This document shows positions 1-8,244 of a DNA stretch of 64,000 nucleotides, piece by piece. The stretch's first letter is position 1. Each line of letters begins with the position of its first letter. The DNA comes from Labrenzia sp. VG12. GTDB lineage: Bacteria; Pseudomonadota; Alphaproteobacteria; Rhizobiales; Stappiaceae. The notes under the pieces were generated by a model. The model had not been told where the DNA came from. It did no database searches and worked only from the letters and a program-made list of their open reading frames with translations. Location: assembly GCF_002237595.1 (NCBI RefSeq), contig NZ_CP022529.1:5672001-5736000 (forward strand). The letters are read 5' to 3'. A program made the translations under genes and the position numbers.

Positions 1-226
1 CCCGCAGCCTTGTGATCCCGGCGACATCACGGTGTGACTGGTCCAGAACGATATAGACACAGGCATCGGGCAGGGCGTGAAACCGGTAATCCTGCTCAAG
101 CGGTTCCAGGGTTTTCAATTCGAGAAAGCGGTGAACAATGCTGCGCAGGTGCTCCGGCGGCTCCAGTTCGGTAAACCGGACCGACTGGACAGCCCTGTCT
201 TTGCCATTGCCTTTGGGGTCGTACAT
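1..226 (-). CDS. AraC-family transcriptional regulator, N-terminal fragment (cut by window edge)
   Basis: Only the first 75 codons are in the window; the frame reads leftward off base 1. The visible part resembles the N-terminal sensor domain of DUF6597-type AraC regulators: PPEHLRSIVHRF near residues 23-34, then a YRFHALPDACVYIVLD stretch near 48-62. In that family this segment precedes a C-terminal AraC helix-turn-helix, which would lie outside the window. The ATG at 226-224 is the first Met of the frame, but the frame stays open further upstream, so the start is uncertain. It is divergent from the gene at 301. Family call is moderate because the DNA-binding domain is not visible. Confidence 0.5.
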   Translation of the reverse strand, partial: MYDPKGNGKDRAVQSVRFTELEPPEHLRSIVHRFLELKTLEPLEQDYRFHALPDACVYIVLDQSHRDVAGITRLR

Positions 227-300
227 CTGGTTGCACTCGAAACTGGGTGCCGACGAATATGGCAGTCTAATGCCGATTACAAAAAAGGAAAACGAGATCA

Positions 301-804
301 ATGAAATGGACCATTCAACCACATGTTGGCTGTGGCGCACTGTCCTTCGGAATGAAGGCGGACGACGTCAGGTTCATTCTGGGTCCGCCGGAAAACGTGC
401 GGCAGAGCGAACGGGTTTGTGTGGAGGAAAGCCGGCATCACGCGCCCTGGAACGAGTGCACCTATTCACAGAATGGTCTGGTCTCTATAGCGAGTTACCT
501 CGAAGGCCTTGAGAACCTCTCCCTGGACGACAATGAGATGCTGGGCCAACCCATCCTTGAGCTTGTCGATTTTCTCGGGCAAAGGAACGGTGGTCTCTTC
601 CAGGCACAAGGAGGCTCGCTCTACTTCGATCGCCTTGGCATGGCGCTTCTGCAGTTTGAAGACAGAAACTCACGCACGCTCGTTCTGTTTTCATCCGGAT
701 TTGATCACCGGGAGCCACTCAGGCAGGTATCCATGAGCGAAGTCGCCGAATACTACGAGGACATTATGGAGCAGGACCCGGCAGCAGACCTGTTTGGCGC
801 GTGA
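301..804 (+). CDS. Hypothetical protein, 167 aa
   Basis: I do not recognise this protein. It is soluble and acidic, with no signal peptide or membrane segment. The N-terminal part contains GCGALSFGMKADDVRFILGPP (residues about 10-30), a layout seen in small orphan or immunity-like proteins, but no diagnostic motif is present. The ATG at 301 has an AAGGAAAA Shine-Dalgarno-like tract about 12 bases upstream. It ends four bases before the convergent amidohydrolase gene, so the two 3' ends nearly touch. Codon use fits the surroundings. Confidence 0.6.
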   Translation: MKWTIQPHVGCGALSFGMKADDVRFILGPPENVRQSERVCVEESRHHAPWNECTYSQNGLVSIASYLEGLENLSLDDNEMLGQPILELVDFLGQRNGGLFQAQGGSLYFDRLGMALLQFEDRNSRTLVLFSSGFDHREPLRQVSMSEVAEYYEDIMEQDPAADLFGA

Positions 805-807
805 GGT

Positions 808-1659
808 TCAAAGCGCCGCCGGATCGGCTGCCAGCTTGGCAAGTGCACGGGCAAGAACGGTCAAATTCTGTTCCAGCTGCAGAAAGCCGTCGACCTTGGA
901 AAGCGTCGCTTCTTCCATATAGAGCTTGCGATTGATCTCGATCTGGATGCTGTGCCGGCCTTCCGACGGCCGGCCATGCCGGCGCACCAGTTCAAACCCC
1001 TTGTAAGGGTCGTTGATGGCGACGGAGTAGCCAAGTTCGCGCAAGGTCTCCACCACACAGTCGGTCAGGGCAGGGGCACAGGTGCTGCCGTCCCGGTCGC
1101 CAATGACAAAATCAGGCCGCGGTACCTCACCGTCTTCGGTGGTCCTGTCACCCATGCTGGCCATGGAATGACAGTTCACATGCAGAACGTGGCCGTGCGT
1201 TTCGTGGAACCGGTCGAGCGTCGATTTCAGTGTGCCGTGATAGGGTGCCCAGCAAGTGTCGATCCGCTTGCGGATTTCCCCGGCGGTTAATTTGCGATCA
1301 TAGACCGGACCGAAAGCCTTCATGTCCTTCCAGATTAGGCCGACGCCACGTTGCAACGTCTTGAATGTGGGATTGACGGGACCGTCCCAGGTCCCATCGA
1401 TCATCGAAATGTCGATGTCATCGCTGTTCCGGTTCGGATCGACATAACAGCGTGGAAAGAGCGCATGGATGAGGGTTGCGCCTTCCGCGACCGCAGGCGC
1501 AAACAGCTCCTCGACATGGGCGTCCTCTGACCGGCGCAGGGTCATGCGGTCGATCGCATGGTTGAAGTCCGCGGGATAGATCGAACCTGAATGGGGACTG
1601 TCGAAGACGAGCGGGACGGGATCTGTGACGGGCGCGACCGTGCGGACTGCGGGGATCAT
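808..1659 (-). CDS. N-formylglutamate amidohydrolase family protein
   Basis: About 283 aa, a zinc-dependent FGase-family (PF05013) hydrolase that cleaves N-formyl-L-glutamate or related N-acyl amino acids. Visible family features are DSPHSGSIYP near the N terminus, RCYVDPNR in the first third, HVNCHSMAS in the middle and EINRKLYM near the C terminus. I start it at ATG 1659, which overlaps the stop of the upstream ATPase gene (ATGA) and has GGAAAG seven bases before it; a TTG twelve bases earlier is possible. It is the last gene of the peptide ABC transporter operon, so its substrate is probably what the transporter imports. Whether that is formylglutamate is not shown. Confidence 0.85.
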   Translation of the reverse strand: MIPAVRTVAPVTDPVPLVFDSPHSGSIYPADFNHAIDRMTLRRSEDAHVEELFAPAVAEGATLIHALFPRCYVDPNRNSDDIDISMIDGTWDGPVNPTFKTLQRGVGLIWKDMKAFGPVYDRKLTAGEIRKRIDTCWAPYHGTLKSTLDRFHETHGHVLHVNCHSMASMGDRTTEDGEVPRPDFVIGDRDGSTCAPALTDCVVETLRELGYSVAINDPYKGFELVRRHGRPSEGRHSIQIEINRKLYMEEATLSKVDGFLQLEQNLTVLARALAKLAADPAAL

Positions 1660-2654
1660 ATGTCTTTCCAATAGTGGCAGGCGACCGAATGGTCCCCACC
1701 GAATGTTTCAAGAAGTGGCTGGTCGCGGCGGCAGAGATCCTGGGCATGCGGGCAGCGGGGATTGAAGAAACACCCGTCAGGCGGGTTCAAGGGCGAGGGG
1801 ATTTCGCCTTCAATCGGGGCAAAGTCGCGCTTGCGCTGATCCAGCCGCGGCGCCTCGGCCAGAAGCGCCTTGGTGTAGGGATGTCGGGGCGCGCTGAAAA
1901 TCTCTTCAGTTGAAGCGCTTTCCACGATCCGGCCCAGATACATGATCGCCACCCGGTCGGCGATGTGCTCCACGACGCTGAGGTCATGGCTGATGAACAG
2001 ATAGGTCAGGCCGAATTCTTCTCTGAGATCCATGAAGAGATTGATCACCTGCGCCTGGATCGACACGTCAAGCGCTGCAATCGCCTCGTCGCAGACGAGA
2101 AAGCGCGGCTTTACCGCCAGCGCCCGGGCAATGCCGATACGCTGGCGCTGTCCGCCTGAAAACTGGTGCGCATAGCGCCGCTTCAGCGACGGGTCGAGAC
2201 CGACCTTCTTCATGATGTCGTCGACATAGTCCGAGGCTTCGGACCTGGAGACGATGCCATGCACCCTTGGCGCTTCCCCGATGATATCCTCGACCCGCAT
2301 GCGCGGATTGAGACTGGCGAACGGGTCCTGGAAGATCATCTGGATGGCAAGTGTTGCCGCCCGTTTGTCGGCGGAGGACATCGCCGCCACGTCATTGCCC
2401 TGAAAAAGCAGCTGTCCGCTGCTGGGGGCATGAATGCCGGCGACAACACGGCCCAGAGTGGACTTGCCGCAGCCCGATTCCCCGACCAGGCCGAGCACTT
2501 CGCCCTCGCGGATCTCCAGGTTGACCTCGTCAACGGCATGAACGATTTCCTCGCGGATACCGGCCCCAAGTTTCCGGGCAATCTTGCCGGCCACGTCGAG
2601 CCGTTTTGCGAAGCGTTTGGAGACGTCGCGGATCTCAACAAGGGGAGCCGTCAT
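1656..2654 (-). CDS. Peptide ABC transporter ATP-binding protein (DppF/OppF type)
   Basis: 332 aa, the second ATPase of a Dpp/Opp-type importer. Walker A GESGCGKST lies at about 58-66, the ABC signature FSGGQRQRIGIARAL near 165, and Walker B FLVCDEAIAALD follows. The C terminus carries the oligopeptide-transporter motif CFFNPRCPHAQDLC. The Walker B region reads DEA rather than the commoner DEP, which also occurs in DppF proteins, so activity is expected. Start ATG 2654 overlaps the stop of the upstream ATPase by four bases, and its own stop overlaps the amidohydrolase start. It would form a heterodimer with the product of the 2651-3625 gene on the inner membrane. Confidence 0.93.
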   Translation of the reverse strand: MTAPLVEIRDVSKRFAKRLDVAGKIARKLGAGIREEIVHAVDEVNLEIREGEVLGLVGESGCGKSTLGRVVAGIHAPSSGQLLFQGNDVAAMSSADKRAATLAIQMIFQDPFASLNPRMRVEDIIGEAPRVHGIVSRSEASDYVDDIMKKVGLDPSLKRRYAHQFSGGQRQRIGIARALAVKPRFLVCDEAIAALDVSIQAQVINLFMDLREEFGLTYLFISHDLSVVEHIADRVAIMYLGRIVESASTEEIFSAPRHPYTKALLAEAPRLDQRKRDFAPIEGEIPSPLNPPDGCFFNPRCPHAQDLCRRDQPLLETFGGDHSVACHYWKDI

Positions 2655-3625
2655 TGGGCAGCAACCTGAGCCTGGGGGTGATAGCAGCGAAGAGCGCGGC
2701 CCGCGACCTGTTCGACCTGAGGCGGGACCTTGCAGGCCTCGGTGGCGAAGCCGCAGCGCGGGGCAAAGGCACAGCCCTGTGGCAACGCCAGCATGTTCGG
2801 CGTCATGCCTTCGATCTGGAACAGGCGCTCGCCGCGTTTGTTGGCCGTGGGCACGGAGCCCAGCAGGCCAACCGTATAGGGGTGAAGCGGATGGTCGATG
2901 ACGTCGTCGGTCGGTCCCTGTTCGACGATCCGGCCGGCATACATCACCGAAATCCGATCGGCGAGGCCCGCGACAACGGCAAGATCATGGGTGATCCAGA
3001 TCATCGCCGTACCGGTCTGCCGTGTCAGCTTCTGGGCCTCGTGAATGATCTGGGCCTGGATCGTGACATCGAGTGCCGTCGTCGGTTCGTCGGCAATGAT
3101 CAGGTCCGGCTTGTTCAGGAAGGCGATGGCAATCGACACCCGTTGGCGCATGCCGCCGGAAAGCTGGTGGGGATAGGCCCTGAGCCGTTCCTCGGGGGAG
3201 GGAATGCCGACCAGACCCAGCGCGTCGCGGCAGCGTTCCCAGGCTTCTTTCCTGGAGACTTTCTCATGAGCCAGGATCGCTTCCATCATCTGCGAGTCGA
3301 TCCGCAGAACCGGGTTCAACGTCATCATCGGATCCTGGAAGATCATCGAGATCTTGTTGCCACGGATCGACTTCAACCGTTCCTCCGGCGCATTGGCAAT
3401 GTCGTCGCCATTAAAGCGAATGGCGCCTTCAATGATCCGTCCCGGCGGGTCGATGAGACCGAGAATGGAAAACCCGGTGATGGATTTGCCCGACCCGGAT
3501 TCGCCGACAAGGCCCATGACCTCGCCCTTGTTGACGGTGAAGTCGACGCCGTCGACGGCCTTGACGACACCGGCATGGGTGAAGAAATGCGTCTTCAACC
3601 CGCTGACTTCGAGGACGGCGGTCAT
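2651..3625 (-). CDS. Peptide ABC transporter ATP-binding protein (DppD/OppD type)
   Basis: 324 aa. Walker A GESGSGKS is at about 41-48, the signature LSGGMRQRVSIA in the middle, then Walker B LIIADEPTTALD. A C-terminal oligopeptide-type motif, GCAFAPRCGFATEAC, marks the Dpp/Opp subclass. Its start overlaps the permease stop by four bases and its stop overlaps the next ATPase start, giving tight translational coupling along the operon. It supplies ATP hydrolysis for the two permeases encoded upstream. Confidence 0.94.
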   Translation of the reverse strand: MTAVLEVSGLKTHFFTHAGVVKAVDGVDFTVNKGEVMGLVGESGSGKSITGFSILGLIDPPGRIIEGAIRFNGDDIANAPEERLKSIRGNKISMIFQDPMMTLNPVLRIDSQMMEAILAHEKVSRKEAWERCRDALGLVGIPSPEERLRAYPHQLSGGMRQRVSIAIAFLNKPDLIIADEPTTALDVTIQAQIIHEAQKLTRQTGTAMIWITHDLAVVAGLADRISVMYAGRIVEQGPTDDVIDHPLHPYTVGLLGSVPTANKRGERLFQIEGMTPNMLALPQGCAFAPRCGFATEACKVPPQVEQVAGRALRCYHPQAQVAAQ

Positions 3626-4539
3626 TTCTTCAGCCTCGGATTGAGCACGTCGCGCAGCTGATCACCGACAAGGTTGATCGAGGCCACCGTCAGAAGCAGG
3701 GCAATGCCGGGAAAGACGGAGATCCAGTAACGACCGGACAGCATGTATTCAAACCCGTTGGCGATCAGCACGCCGAGAGAGGGTTCTGTCTGTGGCAGAC
3801 CGACGCCGAGGAAGGACAGCGTCGCCTCCAGGGAGACGGCATGTGCGGTCTGCACGGTGCCCACCACGATCAGCGGGGCCAGGCAATTCGGCAGGATGTG
3901 CCGGAAGACAACACGCACTTTCGAGAGGCCGAGGCATTGCGCCGCCTCGACATATTCCTTGCCGCGTTCCACCAGGGCGGTCGCACGTACCGTGCGGGCG
4001 TAATAGGCCCATTGCGCGACGACGAGTGCGAGGATGATCTTGTCGACCCCCTTGCCGAGCGCCGCGACCAGCATCAGGGCGACCAGCGACGCCGGAAAGG
4101 ACAGTTGCAGATCGACCACCCGCATGATGATCGCTTCGGTTCTGCCGCCGGCATAGGCGGCGATCAGGCCGACGGCCATGCCGATGAAGAGTGCAATGAC
4201 GCCGGAGGCGAGGCCGACGGATATGGAAATCCGGAGCCCGTAGAGAATGGCCGAATAGAGATCCCTGCCGGCCCCGTCCGATCCGAGCCACATGGTGTAA
4301 CCCGCAAAGGCCTCGGAGCCGGGTGGAAGGCGCCCGTCAAGCACATCCACCTGTGCCAGGTCATAAGGGTTCTGGGGGGTGATCCAGGGAGCCAGGATCG
4401 CCAGCAGAACAATGATGACAAGAACGACAAAGGCGGTGGCGGCAATGCGGCTTTCGAAAAACTCGGCGCGAAACCGCTGGAACGGGGTTTCCACCTTTGC
4501 CGGGGCCGGAGCTTCTGTCTCAAGCGTTGCGTCGGTCAT
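3622..4539 (-). CDS. Peptide ABC transporter permease (DppC type)
   Basis: 305 aa inner-membrane permease of the BPD_transp_1 family. A cytoplasmic N terminus of about 30 residues precedes a first hydrophobic helix (AATAFVVLVIIVLLAILAPW). The DppC hallmark NPYDLAQVDV periplasmic loop follows, and then five or so further helices. The EAA-type loop that contacts the ATPases is EAAQCLGLSKVRVVFRHILPN. It overlaps both neighbours by four bases. It pairs with the DppB-type permease to form the translocation pore for a peptide or peptide-like ligand. Confidence 0.93.
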   Translation of the reverse strand: MTDATLETEAPAPAKVETPFQRFRAEFFESRIAATAFVVLVIIVLLAILAPWITPQNPYDLAQVDVLDGRLPPGSEAFAGYTMWLGSDGAGRDLYSAILYGLRISISVGLASGVIALFIGMAVGLIAAYAGGRTEAIIMRVVDLQLSFPASLVALMLVAALGKGVDKIILALVVAQWAYYARTVRATALVERGKEYVEAAQCLGLSKVRVVFRHILPNCLAPLIVVGTVQTAHAVSLEATLSFLGVGLPQTEPSLGVLIANGFEYMLSGRYWISVFPGIALLLTVASINLVGDQLRDVLNPRLKK

Positions 4540-5513
4540 GCGCCCTGGTCCTGTAGGCGGACCCGCGGGTCCAGAATGGAATAGAGAATGTCGACGACCA
4601 GATTGATCACGACAAAGAACAGAACCATGATCATCAGGTAGGCAACGACCACGGGGCGGTCGAGCTGCAGGATGGCATCGATCAGCAGCTTGCCCATGCC
4701 GGGCCAGGCAAAGATCGTTTCCGTGACGACCGAGAAGCCGATCAGGCTGCCGAATTCCAGACCCATCACCGTGACAACCGGGATCATGATGTTTTTCATC
4801 ACGTGAACGAAAATGATGCGCCGGGTCGAGATGCCCTTGGCACGGGCGTATTTGACATAGTCCTGGCCCATGGCTTCACGGACACCGGCTCGTGTCAGGC
4901 GGATTGCGAGCGAAATCTTCAACAGCGCCAGGTTCAGGGCAGGCAGGAAGATATGTCTGATCCCGTCCCAGGTGGCCAGGCTCGTTTCAATGCCGAATAT
5001 CGTTGCGGTGTCGCCGCGTCCCGTGGAGGGCAACCACCCGAGTTCGACCGCGAAGAGCAGGATCAGCATCAGCCCGACCCAGAAGGTCGGCAGGGAAAAG
5101 CCGAGGATGGATCCGGCCATGATGCCCTTGGAAACCGGATTGTCCGGATAAAGACCGGAAAAGAGGCCGAGCGGAATGCCGATGGCGATTGCCAGGAACA
5201 GCGCGCTGAAGGCGAGTTCCAGCGTAGCCGGCATGTGGTGCAGGATCAGTTTCAGGGCGGGTTCGCCGAAGATGAAAGAGTCGCCAAGATTGCCCTGGGC
5301 CGCGCCTTTCAGAAACAGGAGATACTGTTCCCAGATCGGCCGGTCGAGACCGAGGCGGCGGATGGCGGCCTCAATATCCGCCTGATCCGCGTCGGGGCTG
5401 ACGAGCATGTAGACGGGATCGCCGACAATGTTCACGCCGAAGAAAACGATCACCGACATGAGAAAGACGACAAAGAACGCCTGCATCAGCCGGCGGATGA
5501 CGAAAACGGACAT
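4536..5513 (-). CDS. Peptide ABC transporter permease (DppB type)
   Basis: 325 aa, with a TM helix at the extreme N terminus (MSVFVIRRLMQAFFVVFLM), the long periplasmic loop containing DPVYMLVSPDADQADIEA that is typical of DppB, and then five more helices. The EAA-like loop reads YVKYARAKGISTRRIIFVHVMKN. It lies 63 bases downstream of the binding-protein gene and overlaps the DppC gene. The length matches the family. Together with its partner permease it determines channel passage; specificity comes mainly from the binding protein. Confidence 0.93.
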   Translation of the reverse strand: MSVFVIRRLMQAFFVVFLMSVIVFFGVNIVGDPVYMLVSPDADQADIEAAIRRLGLDRPIWEQYLLFLKGAAQGNLGDSFIFGEPALKLILHHMPATLELAFSALFLAIAIGIPLGLFSGLYPDNPVSKGIMAGSILGFSLPTFWVGLMLILLFAVELGWLPSTGRGDTATIFGIETSLATWDGIRHIFLPALNLALLKISLAIRLTRAGVREAMGQDYVKYARAKGISTRRIIFVHVMKNIMIPVVTVMGLEFGSLIGFSVVTETIFAWPGMGKLLIDAILQLDRPVVVAYLMIMVLFFVVINLVVDILYSILDPRVRLQDQGA

Positions 5514-5576
5514 GAGAAATACTCAGGCTGCAGGAAGGACCGGGCCGCTGAGGTTCAGCGACCCGGAAGGTTTGAA

Positions 5577-7160
5577 TCAGTCCTTCACAACACCCATGGC
5601 AAGGGTGTATTCGTCCGTCCGGGGAATGTAGGAGAGGCCCTTCTTGGCTGCCCAGGTGTTGACCTGGAAGTGCGTCGGAATGATCGCGACATCCTCGATG
5701 GCCATTTCCGTGGCTTTTGCGAGAAGGTCCTGACGCTTCTCGTCATCCACCGTCCGGAGTGCTTCCTCGATCATGGCGTCGATCTCGGCATTGGAATGCC
5801 GGCCACGGTTCGACGAGCCGAACCCCTTGTCCTTGTCAAAGGTATGGATCAGGGATTTCAGCGGCGAGGAGGCTTCACCAGAGCCGGCACCCCAGCCCAC
5901 GAGGATGAAGCTGAATTCCGGCTGACCGTCCGCTCCACCACGCGAGGCGCGGCCGAAATAGACCGAGCGCGGCATGGTTTCCACGGCTGTCTTGATGCCG
6001 ACACGGGTCAGCATCTGGCCGATGGCTTCGGCGATCTTGGCATCGTTGATATAGCGATCGTTCGGGCCATGGATCGTCAGCTGGAACCCGTCCGGATAGC
6101 CGGCTTCCGCCAGCAGGGCCTTGGCCCCTTCCGGGTCGTACTCGACAGGCTGCAACTTGTCCGAAACCCCGAAGAAACCTTCGGGCAACAGCTGACCGGC
6201 CGGCAGGGCCACGCCTTCCATGACCCGGTCGACAATCGCATCCCGGCTGATCGCCTTGGAGATCGCCGTGCGGACACGCTGATCCATCAGCGGGTTCTTG
6301 ATGTCGCTGCCGTCATTGCCTTTCACGAAGGGCGAGTTCTCGCGGAACTGGTCCATATGCAAATAGATGACCCGGTTCGAAACACCTTGGCTGAGCTGAA
6401 TGTTGTCCTTGGATTTCAAGGTCTCGATGTCGGTCGTCGGCACGCCAGCGATCATGTCGACATCGCCTGCCAGAAGAGCGGCGACGCGGCTCGGACCGGA
6501 TTTGATCGGCCGGAATTCGACTTCGCTCCAGGTGGGTGCATCGCCCCAATAGTCGTCGTTGCGAACCATCGTGATGCTTTCGCCCGGCTTGTAGCTGGAG
6601 AACTTGAACGGACCGGTGCCGACCGCGGCAGTGCCGGCGTTGAAGTCTTCCGTTGCCGCTCCGCAGCCCGCGCTGTCGGAGATCACCGGAATGGTCGAGA
6701 TGTCATTGGCCATCAGCGGATAGGGGGCTTCGGTGATGGCGTGGACAGTGTAGTCGTCGATCTTCTTGAAGGTCTTGCCCTTCAGATAGGTGCCGTAGCC
6801 CGACGGAGAATTCGGCACATCCGGTGCACGTTCCATGGTGCAGATGACATCATCTGCATTGAAATCGCTGCCGTCGTGGAACTTAACGCCCTCGCGCAGC
6901 TTGAATTCCCAGGTCAGGTCGTCGATCGGCTCCCAGGAAACGGCAAGGCCCGGCGACAGGCGCTGTTTTTCGTCCTGGGCAATCAGCCGGTCGAACAGGT
7001 GGACCGACATGGCGTTGTTGGGACCAAGATTGTGGAAATGCGGATCCATCGACGTCGGCTCGGAAGCCAGGCCGATGGTGAGTTTTTCTGCGGAGGCGGC
7101 ACTGGTCATCAGCGCAAACGCGCTGACCGTGACCGCCGCAGCGGCTGCAAGTTTTCTCAT
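5577..7160 (-). CDS. Peptide ABC transporter substrate-binding protein (SBP_bac_5)
   Basis: 527 aa periplasmic binding protein of the DppA/OppA class. The N terminus is a classic Sec signal peptide (MRKLAAAAAV then SAFALMTSAASA, cleavage before EKLTIG). Mature-domain landmarks are SEPTSMDPHFH, the VKFHDGSDFNADDV segment shared by the family, and GTGPFKFSSYKPGE. I start it at ATG 7160, with GAGGGAG 11 bases upstream; the open frame continues well past this but would lack a signal peptide. It is the first gene of the operon and is transcribed divergently from the LysR gene, so LysR control is likely. The ligand is unknown. Confidence 0.95.
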   Translation of the reverse strand: MRKLAAAAAVTVSAFALMTSAASAEKLTIGLASEPTSMDPHFHNLGPNNAMSVHLFDRLIAQDEKQRLSPGLAVSWEPIDDLTWEFKLREGVKFHDGSDFNADDVICTMERAPDVPNSPSGYGTYLKGKTFKKIDDYTVHAITEAPYPLMANDISTIPVISDSAGCGAATEDFNAGTAAVGTGPFKFSSYKPGESITMVRNDDYWGDAPTWSEVEFRPIKSGPSRVAALLAGDVDMIAGVPTTDIETLKSKDNIQLSQGVSNRVIYLHMDQFRENSPFVKGNDGSDIKNPLMDQRVRTAISKAISRDAIVDRVMEGVALPAGQLLPEGFFGVSDKLQPVEYDPEGAKALLAEAGYPDGFQLTIHGPNDRYINDAKIAEAIGQMLTRVGIKTAVETMPRSVYFGRASRGGADGQPEFSFILVGWGAGSGEASSPLKSLIHTFDKDKGFGSSNRGRHSNAEIDAMIEEALRTVDDEKRQDLLAKATEMAIEDVAIIPTHFQVNTWAAKKGLSYIPRTDEYTLAMGVVKD

Positions 7161-7265
7161 GACAATGTAACTCCCTCGGAAGGCGCGGTGTCCTTTTCCG
7201 GACTTTTTGCCGCACGCTGAAAAGGATGTTAGCTTGCAGAAAATACATTGCCAATAGAGAAGTTG

Positions 7266-7279
7266 ATGCATTTTTGCAT
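7266..7279. promoter_or_regulatory. Palindrome ATGCA-TTTT-TGCAT between the ABC operon and LysR gene
   Basis: A perfect 5-bp inverted repeat with a 4-base T spacer sits 54 bp before the LysR start and about 105 bp before the binding-protein start. LysR regulators usually bind dyads in the shared divergent promoter, so this is the best operator candidate in the 172-bp gap. The functional role is inferred from position only. Confidence 0.4.
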
Positions 7280-7332
7280 AAGGTAATTCAGACCTCAAAC
7301 CCACCTTCCGCGGAACAGGAATATCAATCGAC

Positions 7333-8244
7333 ATGGCAGAACAGCGGCACCGACTGCGGGAAATGGAAGCGTTGCGCGCCCTGGTGACAACAGGAACCAC
7401 CATTGGCGCGGCACGCCGTCTGGGCGTCTCGCAATCTTCTATCAGCCGGGCGCTGTCTTCGCTGGAGCAACGCGTTGGCCGCAATCTCTTTCTGAGGGAT
7501 TCCGGTCGGGTCGAGCCGACGGCGGCGGCCCTTCGGCTGAACGACCAGCTGGATCCGTTGTTCGAAACACTGGCCCTGATTGAAGGGGCCGAATGGGCGG
7601 AAGCAGACGAAGAGCCCCTTCGGCTGATCGTGCCGCCGACCCTGGCGCACAACTTTGTCATCCGCCGGGTCGCTGCCTTCCTGAAGCAGAACCCGGCCAA
7701 GAACCTGCAGCTCGATATCCAGGCGACCGATGTGCTGGTGTCCGGCATTCTGGACCTGCGCTACGATCTCGGTCTGACCAGTGCCATGATCCAGCGGTCC
7801 GGCGTCACCTTGCTGCCCTGGCGGCGGTCCCATGTTGTCTGTGCCATGCCGAGCGGGCACCCGCTTGAGGCAAAGGAAATCATCACCCCGGCGGATCTGG
7901 AAGGGGTGGACCTGATCGAGTTTCTGCGGCGGCTCGGCACACGCGCAATCACCGAACAGCTCTTTGCCCGCTCCGGCGTCCGCCCGCGAACGGTTGCGGA
8001 AACCGCGACCAACATGGCGGCGCTGGAACTGGTGCGAGAAGGTCTCGGGGTCACCTTGATCAATCCGTTTCCGGTTCTCTCCGGCGGCATGGCGGACATA
8101 ACCGTCCGGCCGTTCGACGCTCCCATCACCTATCACACGAGCTTCGTGCTCCCCACCGGCCGACAACCGTCCGAGCTTGCGCGGCAGTTCATGGACTACG
8201 TCAAGCAGACCACGCCGCCCGATGAATATTCGGAGCCTGTCTAA
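7333..8244 (+). CDS. LysR-family transcriptional regulator
   Basis: 303 aa. An N-terminal winged HTH occupies about 1-62 (TIGAARRLGVSQSSISRALSSLEQRVGRNLFLRD), followed by a periplasmic-binding-protein-like effector domain (from about 90) typical of LysR. It is divergent from the peptide ABC operon with a 172-bp shared promoter region, so it probably senses the transported substrate or its breakdown product. Its TAA stop overlaps the stop of the convergent MlrC-like gene. The HTH is intact. Confidence 0.93.
   Translation: MAEQRHRLREMEALRALVTTGTTIGAARRLGVSQSSISRALSSLEQRVGRNLFLRDSGRVEPTAAALRLNDQLDPLFETLALIEGAEWAEADEEPLRLIVPPTLAHNFVIRRVAAFLKQNPAKNLQLDIQATDVLVSGILDLRYDLGLTSAMIQRSGVTLLPWRRSHVVCAMPSGHPLEAKEIITPADLEGVDLIEFLRRLGTRAITEQLFARSGVRPRTVAETATNMAALELVREGLGVTLINPFPVLSGGMADITVRPFDAPITYHTSFVLPTGRQPSELARQFMDYVKQTTPPDEYSEPV

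Noticed and set aside
4803..7220. A long plus-strand open frame (about 800 codons) opposite the ABC permease and binding-protein genes
   Set aside because: It is the antisense frame of high-GC coding DNA; its peptide is Arg/Gly/Asp-rich with no domain, while the minus strand has complete ABC genes.
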